Under the pieces are notes generated by a model. That model made no database searches. It was not told where the DNA came from and worked only from the letters and a program-made list of their open reading frames with translations. A program made the translations under genes and the position numbers. A stretch of 64,000 nucleotides of DNA, from the NCBI GenBank assembly GCA_945915475.1, contig CAMEFI010000013.1, forward strand, positions 1-64,000, written 5' to 3'. This DNA comes from an uncultured Clostridium sp. GTDB lineage: Bacteria > Bacillota > Clostridia > Lachnospirales > Lachnospiraceae. This document shows, in pieces, positions 53,742 to 63,400 of this stretch (positions are counted from its first letter, which is position 1; each line of letters begins with the position of its first letter).

Positions 53742-55145
53742 ATGGATGATAACAACAAAGATGCGCATGATAATAAGAATGACGACTACGAAAAATATTG
53801 TTATCTGTGTCGCAGACCGGAATCCCAGGTGGGAAAACTGATTTATCTTCCGAATAATATTAATATATGTCAGGATTGTATGCAGAAAACATTTGATAGC
53901 TTTAATAGTGGTGGAATGCAATTTATGGATTTTTCCAATCTGCCGAATATGAATATGAACCAGTTTATGCCGGTGGATGATATACCGAAGAAACAGAAGG
54001 TAAAGAAGAAAAAGAAGAAAGAAAAAAAGGAAGAGCCGGAAATGACATTAAGCACGATTCCAGCACCACATGAGATGAAAGCAAAGTTAGATGAGTATGT
54101 CATTGGTCAGGATTATGCGAAGAAGGTCATTTCGGTTGCAGTATATAATCATTATAAGAGAGTTTTGACAGATACAATGGACGATATAGAGATTGAAAAG
54201 TCAAATATGCTGATGGTTGGTCCGACGGGTTCTGGAAAAACGTATTTGGTGAAGACAATTGCACGTATATTGAATGTACCACTTGCCATTACAGATGCAA
54301 CGACACTGACAGAGGCCGGATATATTGGTGATGATGTGGAGAGTGTACTTTCCAAGTTATTAGCTGCGGCAGATAATGATGTCGATAAGGCAGAACGTGG
54401 TATTGTATTTATTGATGAGATTGATAAGATTGCTAAGAAACGTAACACGAATTCCCGGGATGTCAGTGGAGAGGCAGTTCAGCAGGGACTACTTAAGATA
54501 TTAGAGGGTGCAGAAGTGGAAGTACCGGTTGGTTCTGGAAGTAAGAATGCGATGGTTCCACTGACAACAATGAATACCCGGAATATTTTATTTATCTGTG
54601 GAGGTGCATTCCCGGATATCGAAGATATTATCAAAGCCCGACTGAATAAGAAGTCATCAATTGGTTTTGAAGCAGATCTGAAGGACAAGTATGACAAAGA
54701 CCGCAATCTTCTACAAAAGGTTACGGTGGAAGATTTGCGGGAGTTTGGAATGATTCCGGAGTTTTTAGGTCGTTTACCGATTCTGTTCTCATTAGAGGGA
54801 TTAGACGAGGATATGCTTGTGCAGATCATGAAAGAGCCGAAAAATGCGATTTTGAAGCAATATAAGAAACTGTTAGCATTAGATGGCGTGGATTTGCGCT
54901 TTGATGATAGTGCTTACCATGCGATTGCGAAACGTGCATTAGAGAAGAAGACAGGTGCGAGAGCACTTCGCGCCATTATAGAGGAATTTATGTTAGATAT
55001 CATGTATCAGATTCCAAGAGATGATAACATTGGCAGAGTTACCATCACAAAAGATTACATTGAAGGAACAGGAGGACCTGTTTTAGAGATGCGTGGGACG
55101 TTGGCATTAGAAGAGGATGAACATCCGGGATTAGATGCTGAATGA
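53742..55145 (+). CDS. clpX: ClpX-type AAA+ unfoldase, not adjacent to clpP
   Basis: ATPase that unfolds tagged proteins for ClpP. The zinc-binding domain (CYLCRRPESQ ... NICQDC) is followed by an unusual Lys/Glu-rich linker (KKQKVKKKKKKEKKEEPE, about 85-103), then the AAA+ module: Walker A GPTGSGKT, pore loop GYIG in EAGYIGDDVESV, Walker B IVFIDEIDKIA and the ClpP-docking loop SSIGFEAD. ATG 53742 after GGAGGTAA is preferred to ATG 53727. No clpP, tig or lon nearby, so this may be a second ClpX. 467 residues, longer than the usual 410-430. Confidence 0.9.
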   Translation: MDDNNKDAHDNKNDDYEKYCYLCRRPESQVGKLIYLPNNINICQDCMQKTFDSFNSGGMQFMDFSNLPNMNMNQFMPVDDIPKKQKVKKKKKKEKKEEPEMTLSTIPAPHEMKAKLDEYVIGQDYAKKVISVAVYNHYKRVLTDTMDDIEIEKSNMLMVGPTGSGKTYLVKTIARILNVPLAITDATTLTEAGYIGDDVESVLSKLLAAADNDVDKAERGIVFIDEIDKIAKKRNTNSRDVSGEAVQQGLLKILEGAEVEVPVGSGSKNAMVPLTTMNTRNILFICGGAFPDIEDIIKARLNKKSSIGFEADLKDKYDKDRNLLQKVTVEDLREFGMIPEFLGRLPILFSLEGLDEDMLVQIMKEPKNAILKQYKKLLALDGVDLRFDDSAYHAIAKRALEKKTGARALRAIIEEFMLDIMYQIPRDDNIGRVTITKDYIEGTGGPVLEMRGTLALEEDEHPGLDAE

Positions 55146-55226
55146 AAGTGATATAGAAGGGAATGTTAAAAGTAATAGCTGTTTGATAGCAGCAATATTA
55201 TAAGAAATGCACAAGGAGGCAGAAAC

Positions 55227-56606
55227 ATGGAACGCAAAAATGCATGGAAAGATTACGATAAGAAGGCAACAAAGGAGTTAGAGACACTTTGTAAGGAATA
55301 CCGTAAGTTCTTAGACAACGGAAAGACGGAACGGGAATGTGTGAGATACATTGTTCGGTTGGCAGAGAAAGCCGGATATCAGGATCTTGAGGAAGTAAAG
55401 AAGTCTGGTAAGAAGTTGAAGACTGGTGATAAAGTATATGCAGTGAATATGAAGAAGGCAATCGCTTTATTCCAGATTGGCTCTGCACCAATTGAAGAGG
55501 GATTGAACATTCTTGGTGCCCATATTGATTCTCCCAGAATGGATGTGAAGCAGAATCCATTATATGAGGATACAGACCTTGCCTATTTGGATACCCATTA
55601 TTATGGAGGCATTAAGAAATACCAGTGGGTAACGCTTCCACTTGCGATTCATGGCGTGGTTGCAAAGAAAAACGGTGATATTGTTGAGATTGTAATTGGT
55701 GAAGATGAAAAAGATCCGATTTTTTGTGTGACAGATCTGTTGATTCATTTAGCCGGTGAGCAGTTAGATAAGAAGGGCGCAAAAGTAGTAGAGGGCGAGC
55801 AGTTAGATATTCTGGTTGGCAGCCAGCCGCTTCCAAAAGAAGAGAAAGAGCCGGTTAAGAAGATGGTATTGTCTATTCTGAAGAAGAAGTATGGTATGGA
55901 AGAAGAAGATTTTCTTTCTGCAGAATTAGAAATTGTACCTGCGGGAAAGGCAAGGGAAGCAGGATTAGACGCTTCCATGATCATGGCATATGGGCAGGAT
56001 GACCGTGTCTGTGCTTATACATCGGCTGTTGCAATGCTGGATATGGAACATGTGACCCGTACGGCCTGCTGTTTGCTGGTAGACAAAGAAGAAATTGGTT
56101 CGGTTGGTGCAACCGGTATGCAGTCAAAGTTTTTTGAGAATACAGTGGCAGAGTTGTTAGAAGCAATGGGTGAGTATTCTGAGCTTACGTTAAAGAGATG
56201 TTTAGCGGGTTCTTATATGCTTTCTTCTGATGTGTCGGCAGCCTATGATCCCAATTATGCCAGTGCGTTTGAAAAGAAAAATGCCGCATATTTTGGACGT
56301 GGGGTAGTATTTAATAAATTCACCGGATCCCGTGGTAAATCAGGCTCCAATGATGCCAATGCAGAGTATATTGGAAAGCTTCGTAAGATTATGGATGATA
56401 ATCATGTGGCATTCCAGACGGCAGAACTTGGTAAGGTTGATATTGGTGGTGGCGGAACCATTGCCTATATTTTGTCGCTGTATGGCATGAATGTGATTGA
56501 CAGTGGCGTTGCAGTACTGAATATGCATGCACCATGGGAAATCACCAGTAAGGCAGATGTGTATGAGGCATACAAGTCGTATAAGGCATTTTTGAAAGAT
56601 GCATAA
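55227..56606 (+). CDS. M18-family aminopeptidase
   Basis: A 459-residue dizinc aminopeptidase of the aspartyl-aminopeptidase family. Metal and active-site motifs: ILGAHIDSPRMDVKQNP (near 95), DDRVCAYTSAVAML (near 256), LVDKEEIGSVGATGMQS (near 285), and MHAPWEITSKADVYE at the C-terminus. It releases N-terminal acidic or hydrophobic residues; likely cytoplasmic. AAGGAGG precedes ATG. Confidence 0.94.
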   Translation: MERKNAWKDYDKKATKELETLCKEYRKFLDNGKTERECVRYIVRLAEKAGYQDLEEVKKSGKKLKTGDKVYAVNMKKAIALFQIGSAPIEEGLNILGAHIDSPRMDVKQNPLYEDTDLAYLDTHYYGGIKKYQWVTLPLAIHGVVAKKNGDIVEIVIGEDEKDPIFCVTDLLIHLAGEQLDKKGAKVVEGEQLDILVGSQPLPKEEKEPVKKMVLSILKKKYGMEEEDFLSAELEIVPAGKAREAGLDASMIMAYGQDDRVCAYTSAVAMLDMEHVTRTACCLLVDKEEIGSVGATGMQSKFFENTVAELLEAMGEYSELTLKRCLAGSYMLSSDVSAAYDPNYASAFEKKNAAYFGRGVVFNKFTGSRGKSGSNDANAEYIGKLRKIMDDNHVAFQTAELGKVDIGGGGTIAYILSLYGMNVIDSGVAVLNMHAPWEITSKADVYEAYKSYKAFLKDA

Positions 56607-56670
56607 TTAAGTTTGCACTATGGAAAATCACTTCATTGTATATATATGAATATAATAAATGGAGTAATGT

Positions 56671-58365
56671 ATGTGTGATAGTGATATGACCTGTGAAGAA
56701 ATGATATACAGCAATGAGTATTCGGATTATATAATTAATTATCTAAAGGGGTTCGAAGGAGCAGAAGAGGTCTACCGTACGGGCTGTGTGAATGTGATCG
56801 ATCCAAAGATTGCAATATTTCACATGCCAAGGACGGCAGATTATCTTACTTTGCTTGAGCGAACCCCTTATTCGCATATTCCGAAACTGTTTGGATTGAT
56901 GGATTCTTCGAATATGGAGGCAATCGGTGTAAAACAGGTGCAAAATCCCAATACACTTGGACTTGATGGAAAAAATGTGATAGTTGGTGTGATTGATACA
57001 GGGATTGACTACCAAAATCCACTTTTTTTAGATACCAATGGGAATTCTCGAATTGGTGTTATTTGGGATCAAACAATACAAGGATTTGAAAAAAGTGATG
57101 AAATACCGCAAACTTATTATGGCACTGCTTTTTCCAACCGGCAGATTCAGGAAGCGTTACAATCGGAAACACCTTATGATATTGTTCCATCAGTAGATGA
57201 AGATGGACATGGCACCTTTATGTCAGGCATCGCAGCAGGTGGGGAAGACAGAGTAAATGATTTTACGGGAATCGCAAGATCTGCTGAAATTGCAGTGGTG
57301 AAATTAAAACAAGCCAAACCGTATCTAAAGAAATTCTTTGGTGTGCCGGAAGAGGTAAATGCGTATTCCGAGACAGATATTATCTATGCTGTAGAATATC
57401 TGTATCGGTATGCGCTAAGCCGGAATCGTCCTATTTCCATATTTATAGGAGCAGGAAGCAGTAACGGAGGGCATTTTGGATATACATTTTTAGAGCAGTA
57501 TCTTTCCATTCTTCTTGAAAATATATGGATTATGGTTAGTGCTCCTGCCGGCAATGAGGGGAGCGAACGCTTGCATTATGCAGGAAACCTGAATGAGAAC
57601 ATGGACTATCAATCTGTGGAATTGAATGTGGATGAAGGACAGGAGGCGTTGACACTGGAATTATGGGGAAATGCCCCTACGACATTTGCAATTGGCATTG
57701 TGTCACCCCAAGGGGAACGGTTAGAACGGATTCCGCCCCGGTTCGGGCAGGAGGAGGTGATTCAGTTACCTCTGGCACATTCAGAAATCTATGTTGCTTA
57801 TCAGATGGTGGAGGTTTATACCGGTAAAGAACTAATTTTTGTAAGGCTGACCCGGCCTACACCGGGAATATGGACGTTCCAGGTCTATGCAGATGAAGGA
57901 AAACAAAGACATTTTAATATCTGGCTGCCTCTGCGACAATTTCTTCGACCGGACACCTATTTTTTAAATGCAGATCCGGAAAATACCATTACAGTACCTG
58001 GGAATGCCCCCGTCGTCATGACCATGACCGCATATAACCATCTAAATGGCAGTATATATGCAAGAGCGGGCAGAGGATATAATTCCGGAAATCGGGTAAA
58101 GCCGGATCTGGCAGCACCGGGAGTCGATGTGTATGGTCCGGGCCTACGCAATCGGTTTGTGAGGACGAGCGGAACTTCTGTTGCGGCTGCCCATAGCGCA
58201 GGGGTGATGGCACTGTTTTTACAGTGGGATGTTCAGTATTATGAATTGGGATATTTCTATGCGGCCCAGATTCAGAGCTTTTTTTATAAAAGTGCAAAGA
58301 GGGAGGATGAGTATGTATATCCGAATCCGGTGTGGGGGGCTGATGATATAATAGTGTCAAGTTAG
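56671..58365 (+). CDS. Subtilisin-like S8 serine protease (CspB/germination-protease type), 3' end replaced
   Basis: A 564-residue protease with the full triad: Asp109 in GVIDTGID, His180 in DGHGTFMSG, Ser503 in GTSVAAAHSAG, and the oxyanion Asn295 in APAGNEGS. A jelly-roll domain is inserted before the Ser motif, as in Clostridium CspB-type proteases of spore germination. No signal peptide. The C-terminus reads YPNPVWG and then ADDIIVSS, where the family usually continues WGYG-LDLY. From about 58338 the DNA therefore looks like the end of the mobile element, which cost the last part of the protein. Activity may remain, as the triad is intact. Confidence 0.88.
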   Translation: MCDSDMTCEEMIYSNEYSDYIINYLKGFEGAEEVYRTGCVNVIDPKIAIFHMPRTADYLTLLERTPYSHIPKLFGLMDSSNMEAIGVKQVQNPNTLGLDGKNVIVGVIDTGIDYQNPLFLDTNGNSRIGVIWDQTIQGFEKSDEIPQTYYGTAFSNRQIQEALQSETPYDIVPSVDEDGHGTFMSGIAAGGEDRVNDFTGIARSAEIAVVKLKQAKPYLKKFFGVPEEVNAYSETDIIYAVEYLYRYALSRNRPISIFIGAGSSNGGHFGYTFLEQYLSILLENIWIMVSAPAGNEGSERLHYAGNLNENMDYQSVELNVDEGQEALTLELWGNAPTTFAIGIVSPQGERLERIPPRFGQEEVIQLPLAHSEIYVAYQMVEVYTGKELIFVRLTRPTPGIWTFQVYADEGKQRHFNIWLPLRQFLRPDTYFLNADPENTITVPGNAPVVMTMTAYNHLNGSIYARAGRGYNSGNRVKPDLAAPGVDVYGPGLRNRFVRTSGTSVAAAHSAGVMALFLQWDVQYYELGYFYAAQIQSFFYKSAKREDEYVYPNPVWGADDIIVSS

Positions 58366-58569
58366 TAAGGAACCAATAAATTCAAGGGTTTCCGCTGATT
58401 TAGTCCTAAGAAAAAATGCTGTGAGAACAGCGAAAAATGATTAGGATGAGCTCATTTTTAATCTTGAAAATTGAAAACCGAGCAACTTGACACTAAATTA
58501 CCATCAAATATTCGGATGGTGTATGAAGTGTACCTTAAAAGAGGTGATAATTTAATATTTGATATTTAG
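58338..58569. mobile_element. Left end region of an inserted element
   Basis: Noncoding after the protease stop. A 12-bp inverted repeat, TAGTGTCAAGTT (58352-58363) and AACTTGACACTA (58484-58495), encloses a hairpin with a GAGA tetraloop, GCTGT-GAGA-ACAGC (58418-58431), itself flanked by GTCCTAA/TTAGGAT. The protease reading frame loses family similarity at about 58338, and ICE-type genes follow. The exact junction, target duplication and recombinase cannot be seen, because the right end is outside the window. Confidence 0.5.
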
Positions 58570-58632
58570 GTAGGACTAAATTAGCTCTTGTGTGGACAAG
58601 TTCCATAAAGCTGACTTGGTCCTACTTTTTTA
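58570..58632 (+). terminator. Attenuator-like hairpin before the element genes
   Basis: GTAGGAC (58570-58576) pairs with GTCCTAC (58619-58625), enclosing CTTGT-GTGG-ACAAG, and is followed by TTTTTTATT. It ends 22 nt before the first gene of the element, so it may control it by termination or be the 3' end of a small RNA. Confidence 0.65.
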
Positions 58633-58653
58633 TTGTAAAAAGGAGGATTCAGG

Positions 58654-59046
58654 ATGGCAATGACAAAGCGAGAGTTAATTCAGTTCATGGACGAGCTGGT
58701 GGAGTTAGCCAGTGAGGAGAACAAGACAAGAGCAATCTTGGTAAAAGAAAAATTCATTAGTGATTTTGAGAAAAGTTACGAGTATGAAAAGGAGGTTCAG
58801 ACAGAGGTTTCCTATCTGCCGCCATATTATATAGCAGCTATGCCGGATGATGTGCAGGAAGAAATAAAGCAGAAAGTAATAGCGGCACTTACCGAGCATG
58901 GTGAGTGTACCCCGGAAAACATTGAGAATGCCATGTGTTCCAAAATCTACGACTTGGAAGATCTGATTGATATTCGGGAGTATGTAGAGAGGATGGAGGA
59001 AGAACAGAGAAAGAAGCAGGAACAGTCGGGGAGGGGCTGCAGATGA
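58654..59046 (+). CDS. Small conserved element protein, function unknown
   Basis: 130 residues, charged and helical, ending in a Glu/Lys/Arg-rich stretch (YVERMEEEQRKKQEQ). No cysteine cluster, membrane segment or DNA-binding motif that I can name. AAAAGGAGG precedes ATG. The stop overlaps the start of the next gene (ATGA), indicating coupled translation in an operon of the mobile element. Confidence 0.65.
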   Translation: MAMTKRELIQFMDELVELASEENKTRAILVKEKFISDFEKSYEYEKEVQTEVSYLPPYYIAAMPDDVQEEIKQKVIAALTEHGECTPENIENAMCSKIYDLEDLIDIREYVERMEEEQRKKQEQSGRGCR

Positions 59047-59186
59047 TAGGAATAGGGATATTGACAGCACTTGTAGGGTTAGTGTTTTATGCGCTGATCA
59101 GGTCGGCAGGAATGGCAGACCGTAAACTTGAGGAAATCCAGAGGCTTACCGCCGAGAGAGAGGCGGGTGGCTCAAGTGGGAATTAA
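59043..59186 (+). CDS. Small single-pass membrane protein of the element
   Basis: A 47-residue frame starting MIGIGILTALVGLVFYALIR (one membrane helix), followed by a charged tail ending GGSSGN. ATG overlaps the preceding stop by four bases (ATGA). GGGAGGGG in the upstream gene end (59030-59037 region) is a fitting ribosome site. Probably real because of the coupling and the strongly biased composition. Confidence 0.55.
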   Translation: MIGIGILTALVGLVFYALIRSAGMADRKLEEIQRLTAEREAGGSSGN

Positions 59187-59499
59187 CGTCAGGGTACAGA
59201 AATCTCCAAAGCCTTTAGATGTTATTGAAGTACAGGCAAAGTTAGAAAGAGATTTGAGAAGCTGTATGCGGTGCAGATTCTTCTACGGAAACAACAGACA
59301 GTGTATAGCAAAGAAATGTGTAAAAGAGGACGCACAGCCTAAAGCAGTGGAGCAGAAAAAGAAAGATGAATGTATCGGGTGTCCGTACAGACAGTCAGAA
59401 AGATACTGTTTTCCATGTATGAAAAAGCTGCTTGGAATAGAGGAAAAGGAGCATGAGAAAGAAATTGTTTTTGAACAGGAGGAAAAGAAAGATGGATAG
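59167..59499 (+). CDS. Cysteine-rich small protein of the element
   Basis: Up to 110 residues with two cysteine clusters: CMRCRFFYGNNRQCIAKKC and CIGCPYRQSERYCFPC, likely zinc sites. The tail is Glu/Lys rich. The start is uncertain: GTG 59167 or GTG 59176 follow GAGAGAGG, and TTG 59128 is open too. It overlaps the preceding gene and the next (parM-like) gene, as in compact ICE operons. Function unknown. Confidence 0.6.
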   Translation: MAQVGINVRVQKSPKPLDVIEVQAKLERDLRSCMRCRFFYGNNRQCIAKKCVKEDAQPKAVEQKKKDECIGCPYRQSERYCFPCMKKLLGIEEKEHEKEIVFEQEEKKDG

Positions 59500-60436
59500 A
59501 CATATTGAAGTAATCGGAATCGACCACGGCTGGTCCGGCATGAAAACGGTCAGTCAGGTATTTACCACCGGAGTAAAGGAGATTACAACGGAGCCTGCGT
59601 TTTTCAACAACGTGGTGGAGTACAACGGTTCCTACTACAAGGTAGGCGGCAGAAGATTAGAGGTAAGGGACTTGAAAGTCGAAAATGACAACTTCTATCT
59701 GCTTACGCTGGCAGCGGTGGCAAAAGAGCTGAACAGACGGGGAATGAGAAATGCAAATGTCCTTTTATCCGTTGGGTTACCGCTCACCCGTTTCGGAGCA
59801 GAAAAGCAGGACTTCATCGACTACTTATCAAGAAATAAGGAAGTGACCTTCCGGTTTGACAACGAGCAGTACCGGATGAACATTGCAAGGGTATCGGTAT
59901 TCCCTCAGTGCTATGCGGCAGTTGCCGACAGAATGAAGACTCTCCCGAAAAGGGTGGTAGTTGTGGATATAGGAAGCTGGACGATTGACATTATGCCGAT
60001 TGAAGATTCCGCTCCAAATGAAGCAGAGTGCATCACAATCCGGGAGGGACTGATCAAGTGCATGAGAACCATCAACGAGGAATGTATGAGGCAGTATGGC
60101 AGGGAACTTTCCGAGGAAGATATACAGGAGATCATGAGAAACGGAAAGAACGATAAACTGCCACAGAAGTACATGACGATTGTGGAGGATGCTCTCAGAG
60201 CCTATGCGGAAAAGGTATACAACATTCTTTTAGAGCATGGATATACCCTTGATGTGACAGAAATCGTCTTTGTAGGCGGTGGTGCAACCGTGCTGAAGCG
60301 TTATGGAAGCTATGAGGGTAACAATATCCAGTATATCGAGGATGTAAAGGCAAATGCCAAAGGATATGAATATCTTGGAAAGCTGTATCTTTCCACCCAC
60401 AAAAAAGAGTTTGGATTATGCGACCTTAAAGAGTAA
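59492..60436 (+). CDS. parM: ParM/StbA-like plasmid segregation actin
   Basis: A 314-residue actin-fold ATPase: phosphate-1 loop in VIGIDHGWSGMKTV, phosphate-2 VVVVDIGSWTIDIMP (about 155-170), and adenosine loop EIVFVGGGATVLKRYG (near 270). ParM polymers push apart plasmid copies; in ICEs they support the circular form. ATG 59492 follows GAGGAAAAG and overlaps the previous gene. No ParR-type partner follows; instead the adhesin frame begins at once, so the usual downstream gene may be deleted. The last 15 residues (THKKEFGLCDLKE) may not be native. Confidence 0.85.
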   Translation: MDRHIEVIGIDHGWSGMKTVSQVFTTGVKEITTEPAFFNNVVEYNGSYYKVGGRRLEVRDLKVENDNFYLLTLAAVAKELNRRGMRNANVLLSVGLPLTRFGAEKQDFIDYLSRNKEVTFRFDNEQYRMNIARVSVFPQCYAAVADRMKTLPKRVVVVDIGSWTIDIMPIEDSAPNEAECITIREGLIKCMRTINEECMRQYGRELSEEDIQEIMRNGKNDKLPQKYMTIVEDALRAYAEKVYNILLEHGYTLDVTEIVFVGGGATVLKRYGSYEGNNIQYIEDVKANAKGYEYLGKLYLSTHKKEFGLCDLKE

Positions 60437-63400
60437 CATTGATGCGGGTATCAATGCTGTCATTCCCAGCTTTGCAGCTTCCAGAAAAAGTCAGGCTCCG
60501 ACCTATGAGCTGAAATGGAATGAGACGAACCAGAGATTTGAAACCACTTTGACAGACAACAACGGGGTACTGTCCGAGTTTGACCTGTCACTCAGCGGAT
60601 ATAGTACAAGCAGGAATGGAAACAGCCTTACCATTTATTCGTCAGAGGTTAATACAAATGACACAACAGGCACATTTACCTCAAACAGCGGTAAGGTGGA
60701 AGTGACCGGAAGCTGTGTGTTCTGGCTGACCGGAAATTCCGGGGATCAGGAGTTCGTGTCAGAAGTTCCGCATGGTGATCCGCTCCCTGCCTACATCAAG
60801 GTAAAAACGGAGAATATCGGATATGGCGAGCTTTACAAAAAGGATGAAGCAAGTGGAGTAAACTTAGCCGGAGCGGTGTACGGAATCTATTCTGACAGCT
60901 CCTGCAAAAATCTTGTGCAGACCATTACCACAGACAAGAATGGTTATGCAAAGTCCGGGGCATTGGTAGCGGGAACCTATTATATGAAGGAAATCACTGC
61001 ACCGAATAAGTATGTGGTAAGTGACAAGGTTCATACCTTGCAGGTAAAGGCGGGCAAGACAACAACCGTCAATGCCACAGACAAGGAGCAGCTTGGAGCC
61101 ATTACCATTTACAAGGAAGGAGAAGTCCTGACCGGGTGGAACGGTTCCAACTTCACTTACGAAGCGAGAAAGCTGCCGGGAGCGACCTTCAAGGTAACTG
61201 CCGGTGCGGATATTTACAAGGCGGATGGCACAAAGGTGTATAACAAGGGTGATCTGATTGCGGAAAACCTTGTGACTGGAAATGACGGAAAGGTGCTGTT
61301 ATCCAACCTTCATTTAGGAACCTATGTGGTAACAGAAACCGTAAGCATTAACGGATATACCATCAATACCACACCTCAGACAGTCAACATTGAGTACAAG
61401 GATCAGACCGTAGAGGTACAGTATGAGGCAACCAGCATTTACAACAGCAGACAGAAGGCTGCTGTCAGCGTGACAAAGAAGGATGCCGATACGGAAAATC
61501 TTCTGGACGGAGGAAAGTACACTCTGTATGCCGGAAATGACATTAAAAATTATGATGGAAGCGTGATTGTAACAAAGGGTACAGCTTTGCAGACCGTTAC
61601 AACAGGAGAGGACGGAAATGCAGCATTTACCGTAGATTTGCCTATTGCAAACAGTTACTATGTTTCCGAAACTCAGGCTCCTTACGGATATATCAGAAAT
61701 TCGGAGGATATTTATTCCTTCAATTTCAATTATCTGTCAGAGACAACGGCAAGTGCATCCTTTTCCCATACTTTTGTAAACGACCATACCACAGCCAAAA
61801 TCCATCTTTACAAAGTGGATAAGGAAACAGGAAAAGCAGTTCCACAGGGAGATGCAAGCCTGACAGGGGCAGTTTACGGAGTATATGCAAGAGAGGATAT
61901 CGTGCATCCCGATGGTGCAACCGGAGTTATCTTTAAGGCAGGCGATCTTGTTGCAACCATTACAACCGATGAAAATGCGGAAGCCGAGATTAACAACCTT
62001 TATCTTGGAAAGTACTATCTGAAGGAAATTCAGGCACCGGAAGGGTATCTGTTAGACGAGGCAGAGCATGATGTGGTGTGTGACTATGAGGGCGATTTAG
62101 TACCGGAAGTGGCAAGAAGCACAAAGTCCGAGGAACAGGTGTATAAGCAGCCTTTCCAGCTCATTAAGGTTTCTGACAACGGAGAGGATACGGAAGCACT
62201 GCTTTTAGAGGGTGCAGGCTTTACCGCCTATCTCAAATCTTCATTAACCGTAAAGGAAGATGGAAGCTATGACTTTGACAGTGCAAAGCCTGTTGTGATT
62301 GGTTCAAACGGGGAAACAACCCTTTATACGGACAGCAAGGGGCATCTGGTGACACAGCCTATTCCTTACGGAACCTATGTGGTTGTGGAAACGGTAGTAC
62401 CTCACAATGTTAAGGAAATCAAGCCTTTTGAGGTTCACATCACAGAGAACCACCCTACCGAGCCGCAGATGTGGAGAGTATTCATTGACCGTGAATTTAC
62501 AGCAAAGCTCCGTATCGTAAAAAAGGACAGCAAGACCGGACAGACGGTGCTTGTTCCAAATGCTGAGTTTAAGATTTACAATCTGGAAACAAAGGAATAT
62601 GTTGTGCAGTACACCACTTATCCTACAAAAGTGAAGCATACTTCTTTCTTCACTGATGGGGATGGAGACTTAATCCTGCCGGAAACATTGAAACTTGGTA
62701 ATTACCGCATTGAGGAAGTGGCAGCACCGGATGGATATGTGGTAAATGAGGACTATATCACTTTTGCGGTGGATACAGATACCGCTTATGAAACTGATCC
62801 TGACACCTACGAGGCAATCATTACCGCTGACTATGTGGATCAGCCTGCTGTTGGTGAGTTGACTGTTGAGAAGAAAGGCGAGGTTCTGGATTCCTACAAA
62901 GGCGGTCTGTTTGCGGACAGCGAGGAAAAGAAATTTGTCTATAAGGAAGGAAGCCTTGCAGGAGCAGAGTTTGCAGTCTATGCAGCCGAGGACATTTATA
63001 CCAACGACTACCAGAAGGACGAAAACGGAGAGCGTACAAAGTATTACAGCGAGGGCGATCTGGTGGCAACTCTTGTCACAGATGAAAACGGAAAGGCAGT
63101 TCTTTCCGACATTCCTCTTGGAACTTACAGGGTTGTGGAAACAAAAGCTCCTTACGGATATGTTCTGAATAAAGAGGAGCAGACCGTAACTTTTGCCTAT
63201 GTGGATGACAGAACTCCGGTCATCAAAGAAAGCATGACATTTGAGAATGACAGACAGAAAGTGGAATTATCCGTTTTGAAGCTGGATGAGGAAACAGAGC
63301 TTGCCATTGCCGGAGCAGAGTTTGGCTTATATGCGGCAGAGGATATTGAAAATGCAGACGGTGAAGTGATCATTGAGAAAGATACACTGCTTGAACTGGC

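Noticed and set aside
60354-60380. ATG codons at 60354 and 60366 as start of the adhesin
   Set aside because: They lie inside parM in another frame, have no ribosome site and would give a non-secretory N-terminus.
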